DNA of 64,000 nucleotides from Agromyces albus (GTDB taxonomy: Bacteria > Actinomycetota > Actinomycetes > Actinomycetales > Microbacteriaceae): contig NZ_JAUSWX010000001.1 of assembly GCF_030815405.1 (NCBI RefSeq), forward strand, positions 1,488,001-1,552,000, given 5' to 3'. A program made the translations under genes and the position numbers. Of this stretch, positions 46,290-55,459 are shown one piece after another (position 1 is the first letter of the stretch; the number at the start of each line of letters is the position of its first letter). Below the pieces are notes generated by a model that had not been told where the DNA came from, did not search any database, and saw only the letters and a list, made by a program, of their open reading frames with translations.

Positions 46290-47466
46290 GTGCGGTCTCC
46301 TGGTCGGGGTCGGGTGTCTCGGTGAGGGCGTCGATGATCGTCTGCGCCATCAGCAGCGCGCCGTCGAGCGCCGCGCGGTCGCCGGCGGGCCGGATCGACG
46401 CGTGGGCGAACGCCGCCTGGTGGTTGACGGCGGGCGCGGAATCGATGCCGAGGTAGGGGTGGATGGCGCGGACCCGGCGAGACACGTTGCCCATGTCGGT
46501 CGAGGCGGTGTTCATCCCACCCGGATGCCGCTCCTCGGCATCCATGTCACGGCCGAGTGCGGCGGCGTTCGCGGCGAACGCGGCCGCCAGGGCGTCGTCG
46601 TTGCGGAACTCGGAGTATCGCGGGCTCGTCTCGCGGATGTCGATCTCGCAGCCGGTGGCGAGCGCGCCGGCCTCGAAGCAGGCGGTCACGCGACGGAACG
46701 CGGCATCCAACTCCTCGAGCGACGCGGCGCGGACGTACCAGCTGCCGAGGGCCGATCCGGGGATGGCGTTCGGGGCGGTGCCGGCCTCGCGGACGACGCC
46801 GTGCACGCGCACCGACGCCGGCAGCTGCTGACGGAGCAGGCCGATGGCGACCTGCGCGACGGTGAACGCGTCGGCCGCGTTGATGCCGAGGGTCGGATAG
46901 GCCGACGCGTGCGACTCCCGCCCGGTGTAGGCGACGTCGAAGTGCGCGACCGCGAGCGGGCGGGCGTACAGCGCGTCGGCCGGGCCGGGGTGGACCATCA
47001 TCGCGAGATCGACCTCGTCGAAGACGCCCGCGTGGAGCAGGTGGATCTTGCCGCCGCCGCCCTCCTCGGCCGGCGTGCCGATAACCTGGACCGTGGCGTC
47101 GAGCGCATCGGCCAGCGGCACGAGGGCGGATGCCGCACCGACGGCCGCGGCGGCGATGATGTTGTGGCCGCACGCGTGGCCGAGCCCGGCGAGGGCGTCG
47201 TACTCGGCGACGACCGCGACGGTGCGCGAGCCGGTTCCCGCCGACGAGACGAACGCGGTCTCCAGACCACCCGCGCCGCGCGTCACCGTCATGCCGAGAC
47301 CCTCGAGCGTGTCGGCGAGCAGCGTCGCCGACGCGTGCTCCTGCCACGCCGTCTCGGGTGCGGCGTGGAGCGCGTGGCTCACCGCGAGGATCGCGTCGCG
47401 ATGCGCGTCGATCGCCGTGGCGGCGCGGCTCTTGAGGTCGGCCGCAGCGACGGCGGGGTCATTCAT
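46273..47466 (-). CDS. M20 family metallo-amidohydrolase (AbgB/PM20D2-like)
   Basis: A 397-residue M20 amidohydrolase. It has AEYDALAGLGHACGHNIIAAAAVGAA (metal ligands), GTPAEEGGGGKIHLLHAG (catalytic Glu) and a lid dimerisation domain around GRESHASAYPTLGINAADAF. The relatives cleave amide bonds in p-aminobenzoyl-glutamate, N-acyl amino acids or beta-alanyl-lysine. Here it may free the amine used by the oxidase. ATG 47466 overlaps the DUF1028 gene by 8 bp; an upstream in-frame extension is rejected. Confidence 0.9.
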   Translation of the reverse strand: MNDPAVAAADLKSRAATAIDAHRDAILAVSHALHAAPETAWQEHASATLLADTLEGLGMTVTRGAGGLETAFVSSAGTGSRTVAVVAEYDALAGLGHACGHNIIAAAAVGAASALVPLADALDATVQVIGTPAEEGGGGKIHLLHAGVFDEVDLAMMVHPGPADALYARPLAVAHFDVAYTGRESHASAYPTLGINAADAFTVAQVAIGLLRQQLPASVRVHGVVREAGTAPNAIPGSALGSWYVRAASLEELDAAFRRVTACFEAGALATGCEIDIRETSPRYSEFRNDDALAAAFAANAAALGRDMDAEERHPGGMNTASTDMGNVSRRVRAIHPYLGIDSAPAVNHQAAFAHASIRPAGDRAALDGALLMAQTIIDALTETPDPDQETAHAHAR

Positions 47467-48124
47467 CGCCGGGGACGCCGTAAGAGGGGGCGGCACCCGG
47501 CGAGACGGCGCGGGTCAGGTAGGCGTCCTTCTGTGGCATCCACAGGTCAACGAGGCGACGGAGCTCGCCGATGGGGTCGTCGTGGTCGTCGACGCGGAGG
47601 TCGGTGACGCGCCACGGCGCGTCCTCCACCACCGACAGGCCGGCTGAGCGCAGTGGCCCGGCCTCGCCGCCCGCGGCGACCGCAGTTTCGAGCGCGGCGA
47701 GGAGGCGCTCCTCGAGCGTTCCCGTTGCGGCGGTGTAGCCGCCGACCATCGCGTCGAGCACCCCTTCATTGTCGAGGAGGTTGCCTGCGGCCAGGCACGC
47801 GTCGCCGAGGGATTCGCCGTGGATGCCGAGGGCCTGTGCCCCGGAATGCACAGCGATGCGGCCGGCCGCGTCGACCACGGTCACCTGCCGGTAGTCGGCG
47901 AAGCCGTCGGTCGCGAGCGCCGCCGCGATCGCCTCGGCGGCGGTCGCGCCGCTCTCCAGTGCGTCGAGGGCCGCGGGCCCGAGCGCGGGGTTGGTGACGT
48001 TCTGCGAGGCCACCGCGCCGACGCCGGCGCGCAGGTGGGCGCACCGCGAGGCGACGGCGGGGCTCGACGACGAGATGACGATGCCGAAGGCGCCGTCGTG
48101 ATGGGCGATGAGGGAAAGGGTCAC
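47459..48124 (-). CDS. DUF1028 domain-containing protein (Ntn-hydrolase-like)
   Basis: A 221-residue DUF1028 protein: LSLIAHHDGAFGIVISSSSPAVASRCAHLRAGVGAVASQNVTNPALG, then GYTAATGTLEERLLAALETAVAAGGEAGPLRSAGL. The family has an Ntn-hydrolase-like fold and sits beside RidA and amide-degradation genes in many genomes, but has no firm reaction. GTG 48124 overlaps the ridA stop as GTGA. It is part of the tightly coupled operon. Confidence 0.88.
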   Translation of the reverse strand: MTLSLIAHHDGAFGIVISSSSPAVASRCAHLRAGVGAVASQNVTNPALGPAALDALESGATAAEAIAAALATDGFADYRQVTVVDAAGRIAVHSGAQALGIHGESLGDACLAAGNLLDNEGVLDAMVGGYTAATGTLEERLLAALETAVAAGGEAGPLRSAGLSVVEDAPWRVTDLRVDDHDDPIGELRRLVDLWMPQKDAYLTRAVSPGAAPSYGVPGDE

Positions 48125-48561
48125 AGGGTCACCTCGGTGTCGTCGGCGGGGTCGCTGATCACGGCGGTGGCGTCGATCTCGACGAGCCACTCGGGACGGG
48201 CGAGCGCGTCGACCACCAGCCCGGTGGAGACGGGGTAGACGCCCTTCAGCCAGCGTCCCATCGTGCGGTACACCGGCTCGCGGTAGCGGATGTCGGTGAG
48301 GTACACGACGACCTTCACGATGTCCTCGAGACGGGAGCCCGCCTCGCGGAGCAGCATGTCGATGTTCGCCATCGCCTTCTCGGCCTGCGCCTCGACGTCG
48401 CCGATGCCGACGCTCTCGCGCGTCTCGAGATCCTGACCGATCTGACCACGCAGGTACACCACGCCGCCGGCGACGACCGCCTGACACAGGTCGTTGTCGA
48501 TCGACTGCTCGGGGTAGGTGGCCTTCGTGTTGAACGGACGGATGCGGGTGTGCGCAGTCAT
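48121..48561 (-). CDS. RidA family protein (enamine/imine deaminase)
   Basis: A 146-residue Rid-superfamily protein. It has the usual VVYLRGQIGQDLETRE strand, VEAQAEKAMANIDMLLREAGSRLEDIVKVVVYLTDIRYRE and the C-terminal VEIDATAVI. RidA hydrolyses reactive imines and enamines made by amine-oxidising enzymes, which fits an operon with an amine oxidase and a flavin enzyme. It overlaps the upstream monooxygenase and the downstream DUF1028 gene by 4 bp each. Confidence 0.9.
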   Translation of the reverse strand: MTAHTRIRPFNTKATYPEQSIDNDLCQAVVAGGVVYLRGQIGQDLETRESVGIGDVEAQAEKAMANIDMLLREAGSRLEDIVKVVVYLTDIRYREPVYRTMGRWLKGVYPVSTGLVVDALARPEWLVEIDATAVISDPADDTEVTL

Positions 48562-49889
48562 CGGGAGGTCTCCAGACTCATCGGCTCGAGCAGGTCAGCG
48601 TCGGTGGTGGTGTCCGCCGGGCGGTACGCGGCATACATCCGCTGGATCGCGATGTGATCGGCGACGTGCTTCGCGTCGTGCCACACGCCCCAGATGAAGC
48701 TCGACCCGCGGCGCGACTGCCACGGAAGACCGAGGAAGTAGATGCCGGCTTCGGGGGAGACGCCGCGACGGTGACGGGGGCGACCGTTCTCGTCGAGCGC
48801 CTCAGCGGGGAGCCAGCGATAGTCGGAGGTGAACCCGGTGGCCCACACGATCGACGTCACGCCGGCCTCGGCCAGGTCGAGTTCACGGAGCGGATCGGTG
48901 ACGCAGGCCGGGTCGGAGTTGAGCACCTTCGCCTCGGGCTCCTCGGGAAGATCGAGGCCGTTCCGCGCGATGTACGCGTCTGCCTCCTCGAGCACCCCGA
49001 GATAGTTCGCGTCGCCGGCGGCGATGTTGCGGGCGAGGTCGTCGCCGAACCCCACGGTGCCGTCGACGTACGAGTTCGCGCGGCCGACCAGCACGACGCC
49101 CTCCGCGGCCAACCGGCGGAAGTCGACGGTGTGACCGCCGTCGGCACCGCTGACCGCGATAGTCACGTGCTCCGCGCCGAGCGGGGGAGTCGCGGCATCC
49201 CACTTGTCGAGCACGCCGAGCCACCAGACGAAGTCGCGACCGCGGTAGCTGCGCGGCGGGCGGTCGTGTGGTCCGACGGCGAGGTACACCTGGCGTCCGG
49301 CGCGCTGGAGCTCGGCGGCGATCTGCACGCCCGACGAACCGGCACCGACGACGAGCACGGCGCCGGAGGGGAGCTGCTGCGGGTTGCGGTACCCGGACGA
49401 GTGGATCTGCGCTATGCCCGCCTCGGCGGGAACGAGCGCCGGGATCGCGGGCTGCTGGAACGCGCCGGTCGCGGCGACGACGTACCGGGCCCGGTACTGC
49501 CCGTCCGTCGTGTCGACGAGGAAACCCGCGGCTCCCACGGCGCGGCGGACCGCCGTCACCTCGACGCCGCAGCGCACCGGCCCTCCGAACTTCTCGGCGT
49601 AGGTGCTCATGTACTCCGCGACCTGCTCCTTCGTCGCGAACCCATCGGGAGCGACGTCGGCGAACTCCATGCCGGGGAAACGGTCGTGCCACACCGGTCC
49701 GTTCGTCACCAGCGAGTCCCACCGCTCGGAACGCCACCGCTCGGCGATGCGACCGCGCTCGAGCACGACATGACGGATGCCGGAGCGCGTCAGGTGCTCG
49801 CTGATCGCGACGCCCGCCTGACCGGCGCCGACCACGATCACCTCCACGTCGCGGTCGTCGGGGGTGAGAGGGGAAGGGGATGACGCCAT
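48558..49889 (-). CDS. flavin-containing monooxygenase / FAD-NAD(P) oxidoreductase
   Basis: A 443-residue two-nucleotide-domain flavoprotein. The FAD fold has VIVVGAGQAGVAISEHL at about 17-33 and the second (NADPH) fold GAVLVVGAGSSGVQIAAEL near 172-190. WATGFTSDYRWLP is the class B ATG motif. Such enzymes carry out N-, S- or Baeyer-Villiger oxygenation; CzcO-like members are close. First gene of the six-gene operon, transcribed away from lysR. Substrate unknown. Confidence 0.9.
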   Translation of the reverse strand: MASSPSPLTPDDRDVEVIVVGAGQAGVAISEHLTRSGIRHVVLERGRIAERWRSERWDSLVTNGPVWHDRFPGMEFADVAPDGFATKEQVAEYMSTYAEKFGGPVRCGVEVTAVRRAVGAAGFLVDTTDGQYRARYVVAATGAFQQPAIPALVPAEAGIAQIHSSGYRNPQQLPSGAVLVVGAGSSGVQIAAELQRAGRQVYLAVGPHDRPPRSYRGRDFVWWLGVLDKWDAATPPLGAEHVTIAVSGADGGHTVDFRRLAAEGVVLVGRANSYVDGTVGFGDDLARNIAAGDANYLGVLEEADAYIARNGLDLPEEPEAKVLNSDPACVTDPLRELDLAEAGVTSIVWATGFTSDYRWLPAEALDENGRPRHRRGVSPEAGIYFLGLPWQSRRGSSFIWGVWHDAKHVADHIAIQRMYAAYRPADTTTDADLLEPMSLETSR

Positions 49890-49977
49890 GGTGTCTGCGC
49901 GGCTTTCGATCGGGGAGAGAAGTCATCACGAGTTTGGGAAGCCCCGAGCGGCGGCGCAAATAGCGGAACACGGCGCT

Positions 49978-49997
49978 TTGCATCTAAAATCAAGATG
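49978..49997. promoter_or_regulatory. probable LysR operator, copy 1
   Basis: TTGCATC-N9-GATG lies in the 157-bp region between the divergent monooxygenase operon and lysR. The CATC/GATG dyad encloses a T-N11-A LysR box. The same motif with identical spacing occurs at 52699-52718. Confidence 0.7.
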
Positions 49998-50046
49998 ACG
50001 TAACCACGGCAATATCTCTGAAACACATTCGAAATACGAGGTCTCG

Positions 50047-50997
50047 ATGCGCCCGACCCAGAAGCCGGACATCTCGCTTACGCAGTTGCGCTACTTCGTG
50101 GCCGCGGCCGAGCAGGGCAGCATGACGTGGGCGGGCGAGGAACTGTTCGTCGCGCAGTCGGCGATCTCCACGTCGATCGCGAACCTCGAGAAGTCGCTCG
50201 GCGTGCAACTGCTGATCCGCCGCCGAGCCAAGGGGCTGCAGATCACGACGCAGGGCGTCGACTTCCTGCAGCGCAGCCGGGCCATCCTGGCCGCGGTCGA
50301 CGATGCGGTCAGCGCACTGCGGCCTGAGAACACCGCCGGGCGCGTGAACGTCGGCTGTTTCCGCACCCTCGCGCCGTTCTACCTGCCGAGCATCGTGAGC
50401 TCCCTCGAGGAGGCTCACCCCGAGCTCCAGCTCGATGTCACCGAGCTCCTCGCGGACGGCGTCAACGACGCACTCCACGACCAGGCGATCGAGGTCGCGC
50501 TGACCTACGACCTCGGCCTCGACGGCGACATCACGCGCGAGGTGCTCGCGCAGGTGCCGCTCTACGTCGCGGTCGGCGCGACGCACACCCTCGCGGGGCG
50601 CTCGAGCGTGCGGCTGGCCGATCTGGTCGACGAGCCCATGGTGCTGCTGGACCTGCCGGTGAGCCGCGACTACTTCATGCAGGCGTTCACGGACCACGGG
50701 CTCCGGGCGTCGGTGCGCTACCGGTTCGCCAACTTCGAGGGCGTCCGAGCGATGGTGGCGAGCGGCCACGGCTTCACGCTGCTCAACCAGCAGCCGAAGC
50801 TCGGCTACACCTACTCGGGTGGCGAGCTGCACCGGCTGAGCATCGTCGAGCCGACGCGCCCCCTCGACATCGTGCTCGCGCGTCGGGCATCGTCCGCCCC
50901 CATGACGCGGAAGGCGAGCCTGTTCGCCGACGAAGCACGCCTCGCCGTCGCCCGCATTATGGGGTCGACCGCGGACGCGACTCAGACGGCCTCGTAG
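50047..50997 (+). CDS. LysR family transcriptional regulator
   Basis: A 316-residue regulator. The N-terminal HTH reads LTQLRYFVAAAEQGSMTWAGEELFVAQSAISTSIANLEKSLGVQLLIRR, and the C-terminal ~220 residues form the type 2 periplasmic-binding-like effector domain (GRVNVGCFRTLAPFYLPSIV). It is divergent from the six-gene amine operon, with an operator-like site between. Its 3' end overlaps the convergent ytcJ-like gene by 16 bp. The effector is presumably the substrate or first product of the pathway. Confidence 0.94.
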   Translation: MRPTQKPDISLTQLRYFVAAAEQGSMTWAGEELFVAQSAISTSIANLEKSLGVQLLIRRRAKGLQITTQGVDFLQRSRAILAAVDDAVSALRPENTAGRVNVGCFRTLAPFYLPSIVSSLEEAHPELQLDVTELLADGVNDALHDQAIEVALTYDLGLDGDITREVLAQVPLYVAVGATHTLAGRSSVRLADLVDEPMVLLDLPVSRDYFMQAFTDHGLRASVRYRFANFEGVRAMVASGHGFTLLNQQPKLGYTYSGGELHRLSIVEPTRPLDIVLARRASSAPMTRKASLFADEARLAVARIMGSTADATQTAS

Positions 50998-52616
50998 ACC
51001 GTCTCCCCGCCGACCACCGTCCGGCGCACGCGCGCCCGCCCGAGGGCGTCGACGTCGCGCAGATCGCGGTCGATCCACACCAGGTCGGCCAGCATCCCGT
51101 CACGGAGCGTGCCCGTCGACGCTTCGAGCCGATTGACGTAGGCCGCGTTGGACAGATACGCGTCGAGCGCCTCCGCCAGCGAGAGCGCCTGCTCCGTGAG
51201 GAGCGGTTCGGTCAGGACGTCGGCACCGATTGCGTGCGGGTCCTCGGGCACTCCCGTCCGGGTGACGGCCGTCCGCACCGACCACAGCGGGTTGGGGTCT
51301 GTGACCGGCCAGTCGCTGCCGCCCACGATCCGTCCGCCGGCTCCGGCGATGTCGGCGAACCGGAAGTGGTGCCGGGCTCGGTCGGCGCCGAGCAGGGGCA
51401 GCTTGCGGGTGACGATCTCCTCGTCGGTCCGCGCCCACAACGGGGTGACGTTCGCCGCGGCATCCAACTCGCCGAAGCGACCGACGTCGGCGGCGTCGAC
51501 GATGTCGAGGTGAGCGATGTGGTGGCGGTTCGCCGAGACACCGTTCTGTGCGCGGACCGCGGTCAGCGCGTCGAGGCAACTCCGGACGGCCGCGTCGCCG
51601 ACGGCGTGGAAGTGGATCTGGAAGTCGGCGGCGTCGAGCGCGACGCTCAGGCGCCGCAGGGCATCCGGAGCGATGAAGGTCACGCCGTAGTCGTCGGTGG
51701 TGCCCTCGAACGGCTCGAGCATCGCGGCTGTGTGGTTCTCGACCATGCCGTCGACCATGACCTTCACGGTGCCGCCATCCAGTCGCCGGCTGCTGCAGAG
51801 CCGCTCGCGGATCGCCTCGAGGTCGGCGATCTGGTCGAGACCGCGCGTCCGGTCCCACCACAGCGCGGTCACCACGCGAGCGGTGAGGAGCCGGCGCCGG
51901 TCGAGTTCCTCGTAGACGGGGAGGGCATCGGGGCCGAGATCCGACGCCCCCACTGCGGCGTCCTGCCAGGCCGTAATGCCGACTGAGTGCAGGCGCTGCT
52001 GAGCAGCGAGGAGCGCCTCGACCAGAGTCGCGGGTTCCGGGTCGGTGAGGAGGTGGCCGACGAGGCCGACCGCCCCTTCGACCAGCATCCCAGTCGGTGC
52101 GCCGTCGGCTTCGCGGAAGATGCGCCCGCCGTCGGGGTCGGGAGTGGCGGCATCGATACCGGCCGCGGCGAGAGCGGCGCTGTTGAGCCACACACCGTGC
52201 GCGTCGTGACTGTGCAGGACGACGGGTCGATCGGAGACGACGTAGTCGAGGTCGCCGGCGGTGGGGAAGCCGCCGGGGAAGACGTCGCCGAACCAGCCGC
52301 CCCCGGAGAGCACCGCGGCGTCGGGGTGCGCCCGCGCGTACTCCGCGACAATCCGCCGATAGCCCTCGCGGTCGTGGACCGGCGCGAGATCGACGCCGAG
52401 GAGTTGGATGCCGGCCAGGAGGGGGTGCACGTGCGCGTCCTGGAACCCCGGCAGCAGCGTGCCGCCCTGCAGATCGACCACCTCGTCGGCTCGGAAAGGA
52501 GCGGCGTCGTCGAACACCACTCGCTCGATGCGTTCGCCGCGCGTCAGGACGTGCCCGCGGCGGAACTTGCCCTCGCCGAGGTAGAGCAGTCCGTTCGTGT
52601 ACAGCGTCGTCAGCAT
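50982..52616 (-). CDS. YtcJ-type amidohydrolase
   Basis: A 544-residue metal-dependent amidohydrolase of the YtcJ/NfdA group. It has the metal-binding GFQDAHVHPLLAG motif at the start of the barrel, a VKVMVDGMVENHTAAML segment with the likely bridging Lys, IHFHAVGDAAV and GGSDWPVTDPNPLW with the catalytic Asp. Known relatives hydrolyse N-substituted formamides. There is no signal peptide. It faces away from the ABC importer operon across a region holding operator copy 2. It may cleave an N-acyl or N-formyl amine after import. Confidence 0.92.
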   Translation of the reverse strand: MLTTLYTNGLLYLGEGKFRRGHVLTRGERIERVVFDDAAPFRADEVVDLQGGTLLPGFQDAHVHPLLAGIQLLGVDLAPVHDREGYRRIVAEYARAHPDAAVLSGGGWFGDVFPGGFPTAGDLDYVVSDRPVVLHSHDAHGVWLNSAALAAAGIDAATPDPDGGRIFREADGAPTGMLVEGAVGLVGHLLTDPEPATLVEALLAAQQRLHSVGITAWQDAAVGASDLGPDALPVYEELDRRRLLTARVVTALWWDRTRGLDQIADLEAIRERLCSSRRLDGGTVKVMVDGMVENHTAAMLEPFEGTTDDYGVTFIAPDALRRLSVALDAADFQIHFHAVGDAAVRSCLDALTAVRAQNGVSANRHHIAHLDIVDAADVGRFGELDAAANVTPLWARTDEEIVTRKLPLLGADRARHHFRFADIAGAGGRIVGGSDWPVTDPNPLWSVRTAVTRTGVPEDPHAIGADVLTEPLLTEQALSLAEALDAYLSNAAYVNRLEASTGTLRDGMLADLVWIDRDLRDVDALGRARVRRTVVGGETVYEAV

Positions 52617-52698
52617 GGGGACCCCTTTGTGAGTGGAACGACGCCCTTACCCTCAGCGGCTCGTGTTTCGCATTTGTAACGCCGATATTGCCGACGAG

Positions 52699-52718
52699 TT
52701 GCATCAAAATAATCGATG
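52699..52718. promoter_or_regulatory. probable LysR operator, copy 2
   Basis: TTGCATC-N9-GATG again, with A-rich spacer, in the 191-bp region between the divergent ytcJ-like gene and the ABC importer operon. It is centred about 92 bp from the ytcJ-like start and 100 bp from the importer start. Confidence 0.7.
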
Positions 52719-52807
52719 TATGGTGTCGCTCGCGGCTATTTGCGCGGGTCGATGGCGGTCCGGAAGCTAGACGCACTCGCCCGATCCCTTGTTCCGGAAG
52801 GACACCC

Positions 52808-53821
52808 ATGTTCCGCTCCACACGCTCCCTTCGCACGGCGGTCGCCGTCGGACTCACCGGTGCTTCCCTCATCGCCCTCACCGCCTGCGCCGGCACCCCC
52901 GGCTCCGGCAGCACCGACGCGGCATCCGGCTCCGACGCCGTCGGCATGGGCATCCAGCCCTGGCTCGGCTACGGCCCCTGGTACATCGCTCAGGAGAAGG
53001 GCTACTTCGACGACGAGGACGTCGATGTGACCATCACCAACTTCATGAACGACGCCGACATGAGCGCCGCCTTCGCCTCCGACCGCATCCAGGTCGCGAA
53101 CGTCGCGAGCCACACGGCGCTGCAGCTGGCCGAGCAGGGCCTCGACATCTCGATCGTCCTCCTGCTCGACGCGTCGCTCACCGCCGACGCGATCCTCACC
53201 GACGGATCGATCACCGACGTCGCCGACCTCGCCGGACAGGACATCGCCTTCGAAGAGGGATCGGTCAGCAACCTGCTCCTCGGGTACGCCCTCGAGGAGT
53301 CGGGCCTGAGCCTCGACGACATCTCGCCGGTACCGATGGACCCGTCCGAGGCCGCCACCGCACTCATCGGAGGCAGCGTCCCGGCCGCCGTCACCTACGA
53401 GCCCTATATCTCCGAGGCGCGCAACGCCGGTGACTTCGAGGTCATCTTCACCGCCGCCGAGAAGGCCGGTCTGATCAGCGATGTCCTGATCGTCGACAAC
53501 GGCTACCTCGACGAGAACCCCGAGGCCGTCCAGAAGGTCGTCAACGCGTGGGGCCCCGCGATCGAGTTCTACCGCTCCGACACTGACGAGGCCCGCTCGA
53601 TCATCGCCGAGAACGTCGGCAGCGACGTCGATGCCCTCGCGACCGCGTTCGACGGCGTCGAGTTCTACTCCCTCGAGGAGAACAAGACCCGCTTCGGCGG
53701 CGACTACTCCGAGTCGGTGCTGCCGACGGTCGAAGAGGTCGCCACGCAGGTCGGTCTGCTCGAAGGCGGTGCCGACCTCGACGCCCTGGTGGATGACGCC
53801 TTCGTCGAAGCCGCCCAGTGA
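52808..53821 (+). CDS. ABC transporter substrate-binding lipoprotein (NitT/TauT, NMT1-like)
   Basis: A 337-residue binding protein. The signal peptide ends in a lipobox with Cys27 (LIALTAC). The mature part has the NMT1/SsuA-like opening GIQPWLGYGPWYIAQEKGYFDDEDVDVTI and VPAAVTYEPYISEA. The family binds small organic acids, sulfonates, pyrimidines or amides. ATG 52808 follows GGAAGGA. It heads a four-gene unit with permease, ATPase and GMC oxidoreductase genes, and probably supplies the pathway's substrate. Confidence 0.92.
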   Translation: MFRSTRSLRTAVAVGLTGASLIALTACAGTPGSGSTDAASGSDAVGMGIQPWLGYGPWYIAQEKGYFDDEDVDVTITNFMNDADMSAAFASDRIQVANVASHTALQLAEQGLDISIVLLLDASLTADAILTDGSITDVADLAGQDIAFEEGSVSNLLLGYALEESGLSLDDISPVPMDPSEAATALIGGSVPAAVTYEPYISEARNAGDFEVIFTAAEKAGLISDVLIVDNGYLDENPEAVQKVVNAWGPAIEFYRSDTDEARSIIAENVGSDVDALATAFDGVEFYSLEENKTRFGGDYSESVLPTVEEVATQVGLLEGGADLDALVDDAFVEAAQ

Positions 53822-53849
53822 TCCCCGCCCCACTCCAGGAAAGTCACCA

Positions 53850-54692
53850 ATGACGATCTCCACCACGACCGCACCCGTCGCGCCCCGCAAGCGCGCGGCG
53901 GGCGCGGCCCGCTCCGTCATCGACGCGCCGCTGTCGCGTCGGCAGTACATCACCATCGCGGTGATCGGCTTCATCACCCTCATCGTCGTCTGGACGGCGA
54001 TCACGCTGTCCGAGCTCGTCAACCCGCTGTTCCTGCCGTCGCCGCTGGCCGTGGTCGAGAAGCTCGGCGAGCAGGCCGTCAACGGCGAGCTCTGGTCGGA
54101 CATGGGCGTGAGCACGTATCGCGTCATGGTCGGCTTCCTCGCCAGCACCGTGCTCGCCGTGCCGATCGGCGTGCTGTGCGGATCGATCGACCGCGTCGAA
54201 GCCGCGGTCGAGCCCATCATCGACTTCATCCGCTACATGCCGGTCGTGGCCTTCGTGCCGCTGACGATCCTCTGGGTGGGAACGGATGACTCGCAGAAGT
54301 TCCTCATCATCTTCCTCGGCACGTTCTTCCAGCAGGTGCTGCTGTTCGCCGACGCCGTGCGCCGCGTTCCGGCGTCGTACCGCAACCTCGGTGCGACCCT
54401 CGGCCTCTTCCGCGGGCAGATCATGATCCGCATCGTCTTCCCCGCGGCACTGCCGCGCATCTGGGACGCCCTGCGCATCAGCCTGGGCTGGGCGTGGACC
54501 TGGCTCGTCGTCGCCGAGCTCGTCGCCGCCACCTCGGGCATGGGCTACCGCATCACGCAGGCGCAGCGCTTCCTCGAGACCGACCTCATCATCGGATACG
54601 TCATCATCCTGGGCCTTCTCGGTCTCGTCTTCGACCAGATCATGCGCGCGCTCGGTCGCCGCTTCTTCCGCTACCTGAAGGGACGTTCCTGA
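53850..54692 (+). CDS. ABC transporter permease (NitT/TauT type)
   Basis: A 280-residue permease with six hydrophobic helices. LPSPLAVVEKLGEQ, PLTILWVGTDDSQKFLIIFLGTFFQ and the EAA region RRVPASYRNLGATLGLFRGQIMIRIVFPAALPRIWDALRISLGWAW are typical of SsuC/TauC. AGGAAAG precedes ATG 53850. It ends at the same A that begins the ATPase start codon. Confidence 0.93.
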   Translation: MTISTTTAPVAPRKRAAGAARSVIDAPLSRRQYITIAVIGFITLIVVWTAITLSELVNPLFLPSPLAVVEKLGEQAVNGELWSDMGVSTYRVMVGFLASTVLAVPIGVLCGSIDRVEAAVEPIIDFIRYMPVVAFVPLTILWVGTDDSQKFLIIFLGTFFQQVLLFADAVRRVPASYRNLGATLGLFRGQIMIRIVFPAALPRIWDALRISLGWAWTWLVVAELVAATSGMGYRITQAQRFLETDLIIGYVIILGLLGLVFDQIMRALGRRFFRYLKGRS

Positions 54693-55459
54693 TGTCGTCG
54701 CCCACGCTTCTCCAGCCCAAGGTCCGCGTCGAGAACGTCAACAAGCGGTTCGGGGACGTCCACGCGCTCAGTGATGTGACGCTCACGCTCGGCGAGCAGG
54801 AGTTCGTCTCCGTCGTCGGCGCATCGGGATGCGGCAAGAGCACCCTGCTCTCGATCATCGCCGGGCTCGAGCCGCCGACCGACGGCGTGGCATCCATCGA
54901 GGGAAACCCGATCCACGGGCCGGGCCGCGACCGGGGCGTCGTCTTCCAGTCGGCCACGCTGCTGCCCTGGCTCACCGCGATCGAGAACGTCATCTTCGCG
55001 CTCCGCGGCGAGCAGGGGATGTCGCGCCGGCAGCGCGTCGACCGGGCGCGCGACGTGTTGTCGCAGGTCGGCCTGGCCGGGTTCGAGGACTCGTTCCCGG
55101 CGCAGCTCTCCGGCGGAATGCAGCAGCGCGTCGCCCTCGCGCGGTCGCTCGCCTACGGGCCGGAAGTGCTCCTCATGGACGAGCCCTTCGGAGCGCTCGA
55201 CGCGCTGACCCGCCGCACGATGCAGGAACTCCTGACCACCGTGTGGGAGCGAAACCGCATGACGGTCATGCTGATCACCCACGACATCGAGGAGGCCGTG
55301 TTCCTCTCTGACCGCGTCGTCGCGATGACCCCGCGCCCCGGAAAGGTGCGCGCCGAGTTCGACATCGATCTGCCCCGTCCGCGCGACCCGGAGGTGATCG
55401 GAAGCCCCGAGTTCCACCACTACTACAGCGAGATCCTCGGGCTGATCCACCATGCCTGA
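54692..55459 (+). CDS. ABC transporter ATP-binding protein (SsuB/TauB type)
   Basis: A 255-residue ATPase: Walker A GASGCGKST, Q-loop GVVFQSATLLPWLTAIENV, signature LSGGMQQR, Walker B VLLMDEPFGALD and switch HDIEEAVFLSDRV. The LLPW and DEPFGALDALTR strings are characteristic of nitrate/sulfonate/taurine importers. It overlaps the permease by one base and the GMC gene by 8 bp. Confidence 0.94.
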   Translation: MSSPTLLQPKVRVENVNKRFGDVHALSDVTLTLGEQEFVSVVGASGCGKSTLLSIIAGLEPPTDGVASIEGNPIHGPGRDRGVVFQSATLLPWLTAIENVIFALRGEQGMSRRQRVDRARDVLSQVGLAGFEDSFPAQLSGGMQQRVALARSLAYGPEVLLMDEPFGALDALTRRTMQELLTTVWERNRMTVMLITHDIEEAVFLSDRVVAMTPRPGKVRAEFDIDLPRPRDPEVIGSPEFHHYYSEILGLIHHA

